From contig NZ_SAIS01000007.1 of NCBI RefSeq assembly GCF_004360155.1, forward strand, positions 124,001-188,000: 64,000 nucleotides of DNA, written 5' to 3'. The translations under genes were made by a program, and so were the position numbers. Below are positions 16,227 through 25,653 of the stretch, one piece after another. The notes under the pieces are model-generated. The model made no database searches and had not been told where the DNA came from. It saw nothing but the letters and a program-made list of their open reading frames with translations. The DNA comes from Paraglaciecola marina (GTDB lineage Bacteria > Pseudomonadota > Gammaproteobacteria > Enterobacterales > Alteromonadaceae). Position 1 is the stretch's first letter; each line of letters begins with the position of its first letter.

Positions 16227-19200
16227 TTATTGAATAGGATTTGGGACTCTAATTGGTGGCTTAGGCTCTGTAATTACCGGTGATTGATAACCAGAGAGCT
16301 CACTTAACGCCTCTTTTATCCCAGCGTCTAATTGAGGATCGCGCCCTTTAACCGTATATTTTGTCCATTGTTCAACATTAATATCGGGTGCAACACCTTC
16401 ATTTTCTACTTTCCATTGCCCTTGTAAGTCAAAGAAACCAGACCTTGGTGCGGTAATGTAACCACCGTCAATAAGCGGAGGTACGCCCCATATACCTACT
16501 AATCCTCCCCAGGTGCGCTTACCAATTAGCTTGCCTAATTTATAGTGTCTGAACATATAAGGCAGCATATCGCCCCCAGATCCAGAAACCTCATTAATTA
16601 GCATAACTTTAGGCCCCCAAACCCCCGATCCAGGGCTTGTCATAGGGTTTGCCTTGGCGAAGGGGTTATTGAAAAAGCCGCTTGGTTCTCGCCTTAATAC
16701 ATCGATTATATAGTTTGCAATAAAGCCTCCGTGATTAAAGCGTTCGTCGAGAATCACCCCTTGTTTATCCGATTGAGAATAAAAATAACGATTAAAGCTA
16801 TGGTAACCATCTTCTGCGGTGTTTGGGATCCATACGTAAGCCAATTTTCCATCAGATTGTTTATCTACATATTTACGGTTGTTTTCAACCCATTCATTTC
16901 TTCGAAGTGCAGTTTCATCGGCAATAGGAACGATATTGAAAGTTTGTAGGTCTTTAGGCCGTTTAGAATTTCCAACAGTAATACTGGTTACTTGGCCTAG
17001 TGTGCCTTGAAAGTATTGATAAATATTTTGGTTTGGATCTATAGAGGTACCATTTACCTTAAGTAGATAGTCGTTATCTCTAATTTTATGGGCAACTTTT
17101 GCTAGTGGTGCCTGACTGTTCTGAGTGGGGTAGTAGCTTTCACCTGTATAAACCTTTGCTATTTGCACGCCGTTATCGTCAATCTTATAATCAGCCCCTA
17201 ACAGGCCAACATAATTTTTCCCTTGGTAGGGCAATTCCCCTGTAGATGTATATGAATGACCAATTGAAACTTCAGCGCCAATATTGTCTAGTAAATAGGT
17301 AAGGTCAGCAGGATGTTTAACCGATGCAACCAATGGGCTGTATAATTGGTAAACTTCCTCCCAGTCAGCCCCATGAAAATTATCAACATATAAATAATCT
17401 CTTTGATAACGCCATGCTTCTCTAAATATTTGTTGCCATTCTTGTGAATAATTAACACGTTTGGGTAGGGCTAATTTTAGTACTTTATCGTCTTTTCCAG
17501 ACCCTGTTGCGCTATTGAATACGCTCCAGCCAGCTTGAGACTTTGCTAGCAGAGATTCACCATTTGAGGATATTTTATAGGTGTTTATGTCGCTTGCGAG
17601 GGTGTTTGTTTTTTGCGTTTCTAATTCGTAGCGAATTAAATCAGTTTTAGTTTCTCCTGAATTATTTTCATATTGAGACACATAGAACAGCTCTCCCGAT
17701 TTCCCTGTTTGTAGCTGGCTAAAGTGCCCTGACTCTTTAGATAAAGGCAGAATACGTTTATGTAAATTTTCAAAATCTACAGTGACAGACACTATGGACT
17801 TCTCTGCATCCTCGCTGTTTTCTTTTGATTCTTCTTCGCCTGCCTGTTGAGTGGCTTCTTCTTCATCTGATTTCTCTAACAGTGGAGAGTCATATTTATT
17901 GGTTAACAGTGCATAGTAAATTTGAAAGCTAGGGTTGAATGCGACCGTTGACATATCTAGCCAAGCCGCTTTAGGGCCATAATCTGTACTTGCTAGAAAA
18001 TACAAGCGCTCACCATTTTTATCCCAAACAGGGGAGCGTATTTCAGCGATGCCTTCGGTTACGGTATAACTTTTTCGCTCTGTCACAGAATAAATCAAGA
18101 GTTGGCGAAACATATTATTAGTTTGTTGGGTGTATGCTACCCATTTACTGTCTGGTGACCAAGCAGCCATGGCAGAAGGTTCGGGGTGAGTAATGGCATT
18201 TTGAGCAATAATTTTTGTGCTGCCATTGTCTGCGTTTGCTATCCAAAGCTGCTGAAAATTATCACTAAAAATTAAACGTTTATTATCCGGTGACCATTGC
18301 AGCTCATTGTAAAAGCCTTTTTCTGCTAATTTAATTTCTTTGGCGATATTACCTTTTTGATCCGCAATATTTAGGCGGTATTCACCAGTGTCATCACTGA
18401 ACCAAGCAATGAATTGACCGTCGTGAGACCATGCAGGTGAAACCTGACGACTAGCTGAGTTATCGGTTAAGTTACGTGGGCTGCCATGTTCAACAGGTAC
18501 AGTGAAAATATCACCACGGGCTGCAAACACTGCCCGTTTAGCATTGGGAGAAACATCAAATTCAGTGATGTGATCTTCGGCTTTTACATATTTATTAGTG
18601 GCCCAATGAAAATCTCCTTTAACATTAATAGCTATCTTCTGGGGGTTGGCTGTTCCAGTTTGTAAATACAGATCGCCGTGATATTCATATACTAGATTAT
18701 CGCCGTCAATGGTGTAGCCCATAACGTCAAATTTTGTAGAGTGGGTAATTTGTGAGACTTGCTTATTTGTTGTTGAGTATTTGAATACGTTAGTGACTTT
18801 TGAATGATTAGATAAATAATAAATATCATCACCTTGCCAAATAGGGTCGGAGTCTAAGTCATTATTGAACGGCAAGTCATACTCTTCTAAGTCATCTAAC
18901 TTAATTACCCGTAAGGCTTGGTTTTGACCACCTCGGTAATTACGCCAGCCTTTATCCCAAAACCCTGCTCGGCGGAATACTAAATGTTTAGTGTCTGGTG
19001 AATAGCTGCCACTAAAGGCTCTATTCATGGGGAGTAAACTTGGATTTCCGCCGTTAATATCTATTGTATAAAGGCGTTGCCAGCTTCGAGGTGCGTTATC
19101 TCTTCGAGAATTAAATAACACAGTTTGACCGTCTGGTGACCAGCCTACTACTTGGTCGTTTGTAGGGTGATAAGTCAGCCGCTTAGGCTCACCCCCTAAA

Positions 19201-19475
19201 CTACTCACTATGTAAACATCATTATTACCGTTATATTCGCCGGTAAAAGCAATCCAATTACCGTTAGGTGAAATTTTTGGAGACGACTCTTGTCCTTGAA
19301 AACTTGTTATTCGAGTGGCGGTCCCTCCTTTTAGCGTAACTTTCCAAATATCGTTTGCATAAGCAAACACTAGCAGATCATTTTTTAAAGAAGGCTCACG
19401 TAATAGCTGGGTTGCAAAGCCATATTGAGAGATAAAAATTAGAACACTGAGTAGTAGATAGGTTAGAACTTTCAT
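16227..19475 (-). CDS. Tricorn protease homologue (S41 family)
   Basis: The 1082-residue protein matches the size and order of Tricorn: signal peptide (residues 1-21, ending at FATQ), a long N-terminal run of WD/beta-propeller-type repeats with TolB-like SPDGKxxxF motifs (SPDGQTVLFNSR, SPDNKRLIFSD, SPDSKWVAYT), then a PDZ domain near residues 750-860, and the C-terminal S41 core. The active-site serine lies in NEVSGSGGDMLPY near residue 965. A charged Glu/Ser-rich linker (EEATQQAGEEESKENSED) sits near residue 540. It should degrade peptides in the periplasm, unlike the cytoplasmic archaeal enzyme. Confidence 0.9.
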   Translation of the reverse strand: MKVLTYLLLSVLIFISQYGFATQLLREPSLKNDLLVFAYANDIWKVTLKGGTATRITSFQGQESSPKISPNGNWIAFTGEYNGNNDVYIVSSLGGEPKRLTYHPTNDQVVGWSPDGQTVLFNSRRDNAPRSWQRLYTIDINGGNPSLLPMNRAFSGSYSPDTKHLVFRRAGFWDKGWRNYRGGQNQALRVIKLDDLEEYDLPFNNDLDSDPIWQGDDIYYLSNHSKVTNVFKYSTTNKQVSQITHSTKFDVMGYTIDGDNLVYEYHGDLYLQTGTANPQKIAINVKGDFHWATNKYVKAEDHITEFDVSPNAKRAVFAARGDIFTVPVEHGSPRNLTDNSASRQVSPAWSHDGQFIAWFSDDTGEYRLNIADQKGNIAKEIKLAEKGFYNELQWSPDNKRLIFSDNFQQLWIANADNGSTKIIAQNAITHPEPSAMAAWSPDSKWVAYTQQTNNMFRQLLIYSVTERKSYTVTEGIAEIRSPVWDKNGERLYFLASTDYGPKAAWLDMSTVAFNPSFQIYYALLTNKYDSPLLEKSDEEEATQQAGEEESKENSEDAEKSIVSVTVDFENLHKRILPLSKESGHFSQLQTGKSGELFYVSQYENNSGETKTDLIRYELETQKTNTLASDINTYKISSNGESLLAKSQAGWSVFNSATGSGKDDKVLKLALPKRVNYSQEWQQIFREAWRYQRDYLYVDNFHGADWEEVYQLYSPLVASVKHPADLTYLLDNIGAEVSIGHSYTSTGELPYQGKNYVGLLGADYKIDDNGVQIAKVYTGESYYPTQNSQAPLAKVAHKIRDNDYLLKVNGTSIDPNQNIYQYFQGTLGQVTSITVGNSKRPKDLQTFNIVPIADETALRRNEWVENNRKYVDKQSDGKLAYVWIPNTAEDGYHSFNRYFYSQSDKQGVILDERFNHGGFIANYIIDVLRREPSGFFNNPFAKANPMTSPGSGVWGPKVMLINEVSGSGGDMLPYMFRHYKLGKLIGKRTWGGLVGIWGVPPLIDGGYITAPRSGFFDLQGQWKVENEGVAPDINVEQWTKYTVKGRDPQLDAGIKEALSELSGYQSPVITEPKPPIRVPNPIQ

Positions 19476-19643
19476 GAATATTCCTTGTTTTGCTATTATT
19501 TTCTATTTGTAATATGCCCATTTTTTCTATGTTGGACCACTCCATTGTCTATCTGTATTGTACAATATTCATCCAGCTATGAAATCACCTAACTCATGTA
19601 TGATGAGGATATTTGATGGGAGTATAGCTTTATGCTTAGGTGG

Positions 19644-20585
19644 CTATCGATTTTTAGGTGATTTTAAGGCTTTGGGCTTCTTTTTAATTAGCCGTTTTTT
19701 CTCAGCTTTGGTGACATGCTTAGCAATCCACTTTGTCATTTTTCCCATTAGTATCGGTGGAAAGTTATGCCCCATACCATCAATGACTTTGAGTTTTGAT
19801 TTGCGAATGCGTGCAGCTGTGTCTTGGCCGCCAGCTACTGAAATTATTGGATCATCCGAACCATGGATAACTAATGTAGGCGCTTTTATTTTTTTTAATA
19901 AGCTGCGTCTATCACCACTACTGGTAATAGCGACAAGTTGCCTTTTTACACCTGCTGGGTTGTGAGCTCTATCAATATTAATGGCAGCATGGTTACGTAA
20001 TATGGACTCATCTATTGGGTAGTTTCTGCCACTAATTAGGCGGTTCATTTTAATATTGTATCGAATGGCCGCTTCTCTATTGGTTTTTATTGGTGGCCTA
20101 GCTAACTTCAACAGTAAACTAAGTTTCGGGGTTGACGTTGCGGCTGAGGGAGAAGACATAATGGAGGTGAGGCTCAAAATCTTCTTTTTATGTTTTGCTG
20201 CTAGAATTTGCGCAATCATGCCTCCCATTGAGGCTCCTACTAAATGAGCCTTTTTAATCTTTAAAGCCGTCATTAGTTGTATCACGTCATTAGCCATATC
20301 CTCTAGCTTGTAGGGAATATTCGCCTTTAATGGTAGACGCTTGCTTAACCAGCTTCTTATTAGACTTGGTTGTCCCAATTCATCCAATTGACTGGATAAA
20401 CCTACGTCTCGATTATCAAATCGAATCACTCTAAACCCTTTCTCTACTAATCCTTGATATAGCTCCTCGGGCCAGACTGTCATTTGTGCGCCAAGTCCCA
20501 TTATTAGAATAATGACAGGAGCTGATTTTTTACCTGTGTCTTGGTAGTTAATAGAAATACCTGAAGTAAGGCGAATAGACTGCAT
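19644..20585 (-). CDS. alpha/beta hydrolase
   Basis: The 313-residue enzyme shows the alpha/beta hydrolase catalytic triad: nucleophile S119 in G-A-S-M-G-G, acid in VIHGSDDPII near residue 245, and histidine in GMGHNFP near residue 272. The oxyanion region IMGLGAQMTVWPEEL near residue 28 is typical of the esterase/lactonase group also annotated as TAP-type or 3-oxoadipate enol-lactonase-like. The C-terminal 25 residues are very lysine-rich (KAEKKRLIKKKPKALK), which is unusual. No signal peptide; the substrate is unknown. Confidence 0.82.
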   Translation of the reverse strand: MQSIRLTSGISINYQDTGKKSAPVIILIMGLGAQMTVWPEELYQGLVEKGFRVIRFDNRDVGLSSQLDELGQPSLIRSWLSKRLPLKANIPYKLEDMANDVIQLMTALKIKKAHLVGASMGGMIAQILAAKHKKKILSLTSIMSSPSAATSTPKLSLLLKLARPPIKTNREAAIRYNIKMNRLISGRNYPIDESILRNHAAINIDRAHNPAGVKRQLVAITSSGDRRSLLKKIKAPTLVIHGSDDPIISVAGGQDTAARIRKSKLKVIDGMGHNFPPILMGKMTKWIAKHVTKAEKKRLIKKKPKALKSPKNR

Positions 20586-20903
20586 TATGATGTGGTTTTA
20601 TATATCGAAACTGGCTAAGTAAACTTAAAACGTGTGATCTAGATTGGCATAGCATTATGAACAAAACATGACGGTTGCGATGGTAGTTAATCTGTCGTTT
20701 TGATCTTAGTTGATATAATAGTGACTAATGGCATTGTTCTAGTTTTGGGAACACTGGCAAGTTACCTAAACTCATTTGTGTCTATTATTTTTACATTTTT
20801 GATTGTTTTTAAATCTTTTTTATTTAAGTGATTGATATTTAAGAGTTAATTATGTGGCCTGTATTTTGCTTTTAATTGCATTGTGAACTTTTATTAAAGA
20901 GAA

Positions 20904-21010
20904 ATGAACTTTAGGTTTTGTTGGGTTTAGAAAACTTAAATAATAAAATTAAAAATAGCGTTACCTCCCAACAAATTAGGGCCAGTTAGTTTTACTAGCT
21001 GGCTTTTTTT
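20904..21010 (+). ncRNA. candidate small RNA or transcribed leader
   Basis: A plus-strand intrinsic terminator at 20981-21010 has no gene upstream of it. Before it, TTTGTTGGG (20917-20925) pairs perfectly with CCCAACAAA (20967-20975), and the segment ACCTCCC (20963-20969) could pair with ribosome binding sites of other mRNAs. A nine-codon frame, MNFRFCWV, spans 20904-20930. Either a small RNA or an attenuated leader of the gene at 21151 would fit. The 5' end is not defined and no clear promoter was found. Confidence 0.35.
20981..21010 (+). terminator. orphan intrinsic terminator
   Basis: GCCAGTTAG (20981-20989) pairs with CTAGCTGGC (20995-21003), nine pairs including one G-T, around a five-base loop, followed by seven Ts. 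No plus-strand gene precedes it within the intergenic region. Confidence 0.8.
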
Positions 21011-21150
21011 ATGTCTTTTAGTTTGTGATTTGGCTCAATGCAAAGGGTTAAAGCTACGGGATTACACACTGTGTTACGTTTAAATTATCTAGCCTTTTAA
21101 CTGTTTATCGGAGATCATTACCCTAGTTTAGTTTTTAAGAGGTTTGGGTC

Positions 21151-21690
21151 ATCATTAAGGTTAAAAGTTTTAGAATTTTCATTATATTTTTATTGGTTTT
21201 GCACTCAAGTGTTAAAGCAGAAACTATCACAGATAAGTTGATAGTGGCCTTAATTGAACAGAATACTCCTAAGGTTTTGCATAACGAAAAAAACCAACCT
21301 TGGGATTTTGGTACCTATGATTTTCAGGTAAAAAAGGCTGGGGTCGTTGGTTTTTCAAATGCTGCAGACGACATTAGGTTAACTTTACCCATTGAAGTGG
21401 TAATGCAAGGTAAAGTGAATAAAGACTTTCTAGGTCAGAAGGTTGTTTTGAACTGCGACAGTACCTTTGAAACTGAGACCATATTTGACGTAACTCTTTT
21501 GCTTAATCCCCCTAACTCTGCAGCTAAAGTGCGAATATTGGCACCTATTCCTGAGGTCTTCCTATTTTGTGATGGGTTGAAACTACCTATCCAGCCTTTT
21601 TTACAACAGCTTGTCGCTGAGAAAAAAGTCGAGTGGGAGCAAAAAATCACAGCTGAAATCCAGAGACTATTAAAGCAAGCTGGTATTTGA
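21151..21690 (+). CDS. exported protein of unknown function with ATC or ATT start
   Basis: Reading from ATC 21151 or ATT 21154 gives a full signal peptide, (M)IKVKSFRIFIIFLLVLHSS then VKA-E, with AAGAGG eight to eleven bases upstream. The first conventional start, TTG 21193, cuts the signal to nine residues, so a rare start codon is likely. The mature part of about 155 residues is beta-rich (PIEVVMQGKV, KVVLNCDSTFETE, KVRILAPIPEVFLFCDGLKL) and ends in a helical tail. It has two cysteines and resembles small lipid-binding or DUF1439-like periplasmic proteins only in style. Function is unknown. Confidence 0.65.
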   Translation: MIKVKSFRIFIIFLLVLHSSVKAETITDKLIVALIEQNTPKVLHNEKNQPWDFGTYDFQVKKAGVVGFSNAADDIRLTLPIEVVMQGKVNKDFLGQKVVLNCDSTFETETIFDVTLLLNPPNSAAKVRILAPIPEVFLFCDGLKLPIQPFLQQLVAEKKVEWEQKITAEIQRLLKQAGI

Positions 21691-21757
21691 TTGCTGACTT
21701 GATGCTAGTTGGCAATAGCTAAATCATAAATTAATAGAGATTTTAGAGGAGCATATT

Positions 21758-22672
21758 ATGCAGACTAATACTTATCCAATAGGTGAGCCAGGACAAAAAT
21801 GGGGCGACCAGCAAAAGTGTCTTTGGTTAGCGAATCAAACTAAAAAGCGTTCGTATCAAGAGGATGTGGTGAGCCAATTAGATGGCTTGGCTTCACAGTT
21901 TGATATTGAACAGCATGGTACTTTGCATTACGAAGTGGGGGAATTCCCACTTTACGCATTAGGAAGCCTAGGTTGGGATAATAGTAAGCCCAACGTATTA
22001 ATTACAGGTGGTGTCCATGGCTATGAAACCAGTGGTGTTTTAGGGGCCCTTAGATTTGCCGAGACTGAAGCTAAACACTACCAAGACAAATTCAATTTAA
22101 TGATAGTGCCATGTGTTAGCCCTTGGGGTTACGAAACCATTAATCGATGGAACCCAGACGCTATTGATCCCAATCGCTCCTTTTACAGCAATAGTCCTGC
22201 ACAAGAGTCAGCCGCGTTAATGAAGCTAGTGGCAGGTCTAGATTTTATTATGCATATAGACTTACATGAAACTACAGATACGGATAATTCAGAGTTTCGC
22301 CCAGCATTGTCGGCACGAGATGCAGTTGAGCACAAAGAGTGGGCAATACCAGATGGATTTTACACTGTGGGTGACAGTGCTAACCCTTGTGCTGATTTTC
22401 AGCGAGCTGTGATTCAGGCAGTTGAGAAGGTCACCCATATTGCGCCAGCTGATGAAAATGGTCGAATTATCGGTGAGAAAATTCAGCAACAAGGCGTTAT
22501 TAACTATGACCTGAAACCCTTAGGTTTGTGTGCAAGCGTAACGAATGCAAAGTATGTTACGACTACAGAGGTTTACCCTGATAGCCCAAAAGTAGACGGC
22601 GAAAACTGTATATTAGCGCAAGTAGCTGCTGTAAAAGGTGCCTTGGACTTTGTTTTGCCTCAGTTAGATTAA
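21758..22672 (+). CDS. M14-type zinc metallocarboxypeptidase-like protein
   Basis: The 304-residue protein has the M14 zinc site: H87-G-Y-E90 in TGGVHGYETSG and H170 in DLHETTD, with the R-W-N-P-D-x-x-D-P-N-R segment near residues 130-140 that binds the substrate carboxylate. It lacks a signal peptide, so it is cytoplasmic. Relatives include succinylglutamate desuccinylase/aspartoacylase-like enzymes and small M14 peptidases; this one looks closer to the peptidases (ETTDTDNSEFRPA). It follows the exported protein gene on the same strand with its own AGAGGAG site. Confidence 0.8.
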   Translation: MQTNTYPIGEPGQKWGDQQKCLWLANQTKKRSYQEDVVSQLDGLASQFDIEQHGTLHYEVGEFPLYALGSLGWDNSKPNVLITGGVHGYETSGVLGALRFAETEAKHYQDKFNLMIVPCVSPWGYETINRWNPDAIDPNRSFYSNSPAQESAALMKLVAGLDFIMHIDLHETTDTDNSEFRPALSARDAVEHKEWAIPDGFYTVGDSANPCADFQRAVIQAVEKVTHIAPADENGRIIGEKIQQQGVINYDLKPLGLCASVTNAKYVTTTEVYPDSPKVDGENCILAQVAAVKGALDFVLPQLD

Positions 22673-22731
22673 ACTATTTCTAATGGTAGAGCGTACTTAA
22701 AGCATCCACAGATAAACGAGATACATAAAAC

Positions 22732-23262
22732 ATGAAGAGCAGAATGTTAGTGATATTGTGTTGCCTTACCGCCTTGGTTGGCTGCGCTAACTATGATTAT
22801 CCTAGTAAGGTTAATATTGGAGACGCCTTTCCGTCAGCCTCTGGGCAGTCTTTAGAAGGTGAAAGCGTTAACATACCGGGTGATTTTGAAGGTGAGCCAA
22901 CTCTGTTATTGCTAGGTTACAAACAAGACTCTCAGTTTGATATCGATCGCTGGTTGATTGGCCTAGATATGACAAATACGCGGGTAGCGGTTTATGAAAT
23001 TCCTACTATTCAAGGTATGTTTCCTAGGATGTTTAGCACTGTGATAAACGATGGAATGCGCAAAGGGATCCCTAAAGCGCTATGGAAGGGAGTGATTACC
23101 GTTTATGAAGACGGAGAAAAATTACAGCGTTTTACAGGTAACCAAAACCCAAACAACGCTAGGGTTGTGTTGTTAGATGGGCAAGGTAAGATTATTTATT
23201 TTTATGACGCTGGCTTTGCTGTTTCGGCGTTAAATGCTTTAGGTAGCAAAATTACTAAGTGA
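22732..23262 (+). CDS. lipoprotein, possibly thioredoxin-fold
   Basis: The 176-residue protein has a lipoprotein signal (MKSRMLVILCCLTALVGC, Cys18). The mature region shows a thioredoxin/ATP10-like order: IGDAFPSASGQ at the start, a GEPTLLLLGYKQDSQFDIDRW strand-helix, PTIQGMFPR, then VVLLDGQGKIIYFYDAGF. The usual Cys-x-x-Cys is absent, so no dithiol redox role is expected. It is likely anchored in the periplasm. The fold call is tentative. Confidence 0.6.
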   Translation: MKSRMLVILCCLTALVGCANYDYPSKVNIGDAFPSASGQSLEGESVNIPGDFEGEPTLLLLGYKQDSQFDIDRWLIGLDMTNTRVAVYEIPTIQGMFPRMFSTVINDGMRKGIPKALWKGVITVYEDGEKLQRFTGNQNPNNARVVLLDGQGKIIYFYDAGFAVSALNALGSKITK

Positions 23263-23346
23263 GTTGTAGTGTGATTGCCTGACGTGTGTCTTGACTCTAA
23301 GGGCTATCGCATCACACTGTTTTATTTTTCTTTAATCTTAAATTAT

Positions 23347-23562
23347 ATGCAAACAGAAATTCTATATAGCTTTCCCTCTGCCACCATTGCCAATCGCTTT
23401 TTAAACGAGCTGAAACATTGGTCTGTGGCTGATGTAAAAGCAAAGTTGTTTAATAACTCTGAGTCAGTAAAAGTGAGTTACGAGTTTGACGGCAAAGGGT
23501 TTGATTACACTTGTTCTGAGCTTGACGATCTAGCCAGAAAATACGACGGTGAAGAGGTGTAG
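23347..23562 (+). CDS. small cytoplasmic protein, unknown function
   Basis: From ATG 23347 this is a 71-residue acidic protein beginning MQTEILYSFPSATIANRF; the upstream part of the open frame reads like non-coding sequence. It has alternating strand and helix (TIANRFLNELKHW, SVKVSYEFDGKGFDYTCSELDDLARKYDG), reminiscent of small ferredoxin-like or ACT-like folds. No family is recognised. It lies between the lipoprotein and signal peptidase genes. Confidence 0.5.
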   Translation: MQTEILYSFPSATIANRFLNELKHWSVADVKAKLFNNSESVKVSYEFDGKGFDYTCSELDDLARKYDGEEV

Positions 23563-23706
23563 TGACTACCTTGAAATCCATTATTTTATTGTTGTTCGCT
23601 ATGCGCTGCTGCTTTGTTGAAATATAGGTTTACATTTTAGTGGTGAACCTGATGCTTGATGTTATGGTCAAATCATGGCTAACACTATTTTTAAGGGACG
23701 TAAACT

Positions 23707-24357
23707 ATGCAACTAAAATCTCAAATCCAAAACACCATCAAGCAAAACTCGGTTTTTATATTGGTGATGCTACTAATGTTTGCGTCTCGCAGTAGCTTGG
23801 CTGATTGGTATCATGTGCCTACAGGCTCAATGTTGCCAACCATAGTTGAAGGTGACCGAATTCTTGTTAATAAGATGGCTTATCGATTAGAAGTTCCTTT
23901 TACCGATATTACTGTGATGGAGATTGCTAAACCAAAGCGAGGCGATATTGTAGTTTTTAATTCTGTAAAGGCTGATAACCGTTTAGTAAAGCGCTTGATT
24001 GCTGAGCCCGGCGATACCGTGGCCATGGAAAGCAATAAGCTTATTATTAATGGTACGCCAGTGCACTACGAACAAAGAGAACAAACTTTTTTACAAACTG
24101 AGTATCTAGAGAATACTGCTCATTTTGTGCAATTTACCCCAGTTGCAAATCCTCGAGATAGTTTTGAGTCAGTAACAGTACCCGAAGGTCAATATTTGGT
24201 TTTGGGTGATAACCGTAATAATAGTGCAGATTCTAGGTATTATGGTTTTGTACCTGCTATTGAGATTCAAGGTAAGGCTACAAAAGTGTTGTTGTCTTTA
24301 AACCCAGATAACTACTATTTACCTCGCAAAGAACGCCTGCTGACTCCGTTAATTTAA
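23707..24357 (+). CDS. signal peptidase I, short accessory form
   Basis: Signal peptidase I removes signal peptides at the periplasmic face. The catalytic dyad is clear: S41 in TGSMLPT and K95 in RLVKRLIAEPGD, together with the C-terminal box LGDNRNNSADSRYYG near residue 162. At 216 residues with one N-terminal membrane segment (about 14-32), it is much shorter than housekeeping LepB of E. coli (324), and it is not beside lepA or rnc. It is therefore probably a second, specialised paralogue. Its stop overlaps the convergent waaA stop by four bases. Confidence 0.85.
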   Translation: MQLKSQIQNTIKQNSVFILVMLLMFASRSSLADWYHVPTGSMLPTIVEGDRILVNKMAYRLEVPFTDITVMEIAKPKRGDIVVFNSVKADNRLVKRLIAEPGDTVAMESNKLIINGTPVHYEQREQTFLQTEYLENTAHFVQFTPVANPRDSFESVTVPEGQYLVLGDNRNNSADSRYYGFVPAIEIQGKATKVLLSLNPDNYYLPRKERLLTPLI

Positions 24358-25637
24358 GCAGCCAGTATTTGGCAAATATGTTGGTTTAAACGATCGGTTG
24401 CCCCTTGGTTTTCAGAAATAACTAAGGTGGCATTTTTACACATGTTTTGCCTCATACGCTTTTCAGCTAATAGCTGTAATACTGCATTGGTTAGCTGAAC
24501 TGGGTTTTCAACCATTAATACTGCATTACTTGTCTGCAGTGATTGATATATTTGTTTAAAGTTGAATACATGCTTACCACTAATTACAGGTACATCTAGG
24601 GCACTCGGCTCTAAGGGGTTATGGCCGCCATGTTGTACAAGTGAACCGCCCACAAACGCTATGTCTGCTAATGCCCAAAATAGTAAAAGCTCGCCCATGG
24701 TATCCCCTAAAATCACCTGTGTATTTGCATCTGGGAGACTGCCATCACTGCGTTTGATGTAATTTAACCCTGATAAATGTACTAGCTCGGCCACCTGTTC
24801 AAAACGCTCTTGATGCCTGGGCACTAATACTAAAAGCAAGTGAGGCTGGGTTTGTAAAGCTTGTTTGTAACTACTGAGTATTAACTCTTCTTCACCTTCA
24901 TGGGTACTGCCCGCTACCCAAATAGGTCGCTGATAGCTACTTGGCGCTAACCATTGTTGTTTTAGCTGCTGGCTTTGTTGTTTGAGGTGTTTATCTATAC
25001 TTATATCAAACTTGATACTTCCAGTAATGGCTAGTTTATTTGGCGTAAGACCTAACTTTAAAAAGCGGTTTGCATCTTGTTGAGCGTGGGCCGCGATTAA
25101 AGATATATCGGCCATCATCTTACGGCTAAGAGTAGGTGCTTTTTGATAGCCCAGTGCGGATTTTTCAGATAATCGCGCATTAGCTAATAAGGTTTTTATA
25201 ATAAATTTTTGGGCAAAATGTAATAAGTTAGGCCACAGCTCTGTTTCAAAGATTACCAATAATCTAGGTTGGGTTTGTTGATAAAAGCGTTTGATTGCTC
25301 CTGGAGTATCAAAGGGTAAATAAATATGAAATACAGAGTCTCCAAACATTCTTCTTACTTGATCTGAGCCTGTTGGGGTAGTGGTGGTAATAGTGATTGG
25401 GAAGTAGGGGAATTGTTGTTGTAGCTGTTTAATTAGTGGTGCTGCGGCATTTGCCTCTCCCACTGAAACACAGTGGAAACATATACCATGGCGATTAGCT
25501 TCTGATGTTTTAAAGTAGCCAAGGCGTTCACGCCAACGAAGCCGATAGTCGGGGGCTTGTTTACCTTTAATCCATAGCCGCAATAAAAGTAACGGTAACA
25601 ATATGCGAATCAGGGAGTTATAAAGATATTTTCTCAT
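24354..25637 (-). CDS. waaA: 3-deoxy-D-manno-octulosonic acid (Kdo) transferase
   Basis: WaaA attaches Kdo from CMP-Kdo to lipid IVA at the inner membrane, the first step of LPS core assembly. The 427-residue protein has the N-terminal membrane anchor (LLPLLLLRLWIKGK), the family segment HCVSVGEANAAAPL near residue 53 with the catalytic glutamate region, IFETELWPN near residue 123, GSTHEGEEE near residue 243, and GGHNPLEPSALDVPV near residue 340. It follows the glycosyltransferase-like gene at 25654 by 16 bases, so LPS assembly is a likely shared theme. Confidence 0.93.
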   Translation of the reverse strand: MRKYLYNSLIRILLPLLLLRLWIKGKQAPDYRLRWRERLGYFKTSEANRHGICFHCVSVGEANAAAPLIKQLQQQFPYFPITITTTTPTGSDQVRRMFGDSVFHIYLPFDTPGAIKRFYQQTQPRLLVIFETELWPNLLHFAQKFIIKTLLANARLSEKSALGYQKAPTLSRKMMADISLIAAHAQQDANRFLKLGLTPNKLAITGSIKFDISIDKHLKQQSQQLKQQWLAPSSYQRPIWVAGSTHEGEEELILSSYKQALQTQPHLLLVLVPRHQERFEQVAELVHLSGLNYIKRSDGSLPDANTQVILGDTMGELLLFWALADIAFVGGSLVQHGGHNPLEPSALDVPVISGKHVFNFKQIYQSLQTSNAVLMVENPVQLTNAVLQLLAEKRMRQNMCKNATLVISENQGATDRLNQHICQILAA

Positions 25638-25653
25638 TTTAGTTCACCTCCTT

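Larger units (their letters stand above)
20586..21150. other. 565-base gene-free stretch with orphan terminator
   Basis: No frame of normal length is present. The left part should hold the promoter of the minus-strand hydrolase. The right part (about 20900-21010) holds a nine-codon frame, a long-range hairpin and an intrinsic terminator on the plus strand that no annotated gene explains; see the ncRNA entry. Downstream of it, AAGAGG at 21137-21142 precedes the next gene. Confidence 0.5.

Noticed and set aside
19558-19965. Plus-strand frame opposite the alpha/beta hydrolase
   Set aside because: The opposite strand carries a complete catalytic triad in the right order, so this frame is its shadow.
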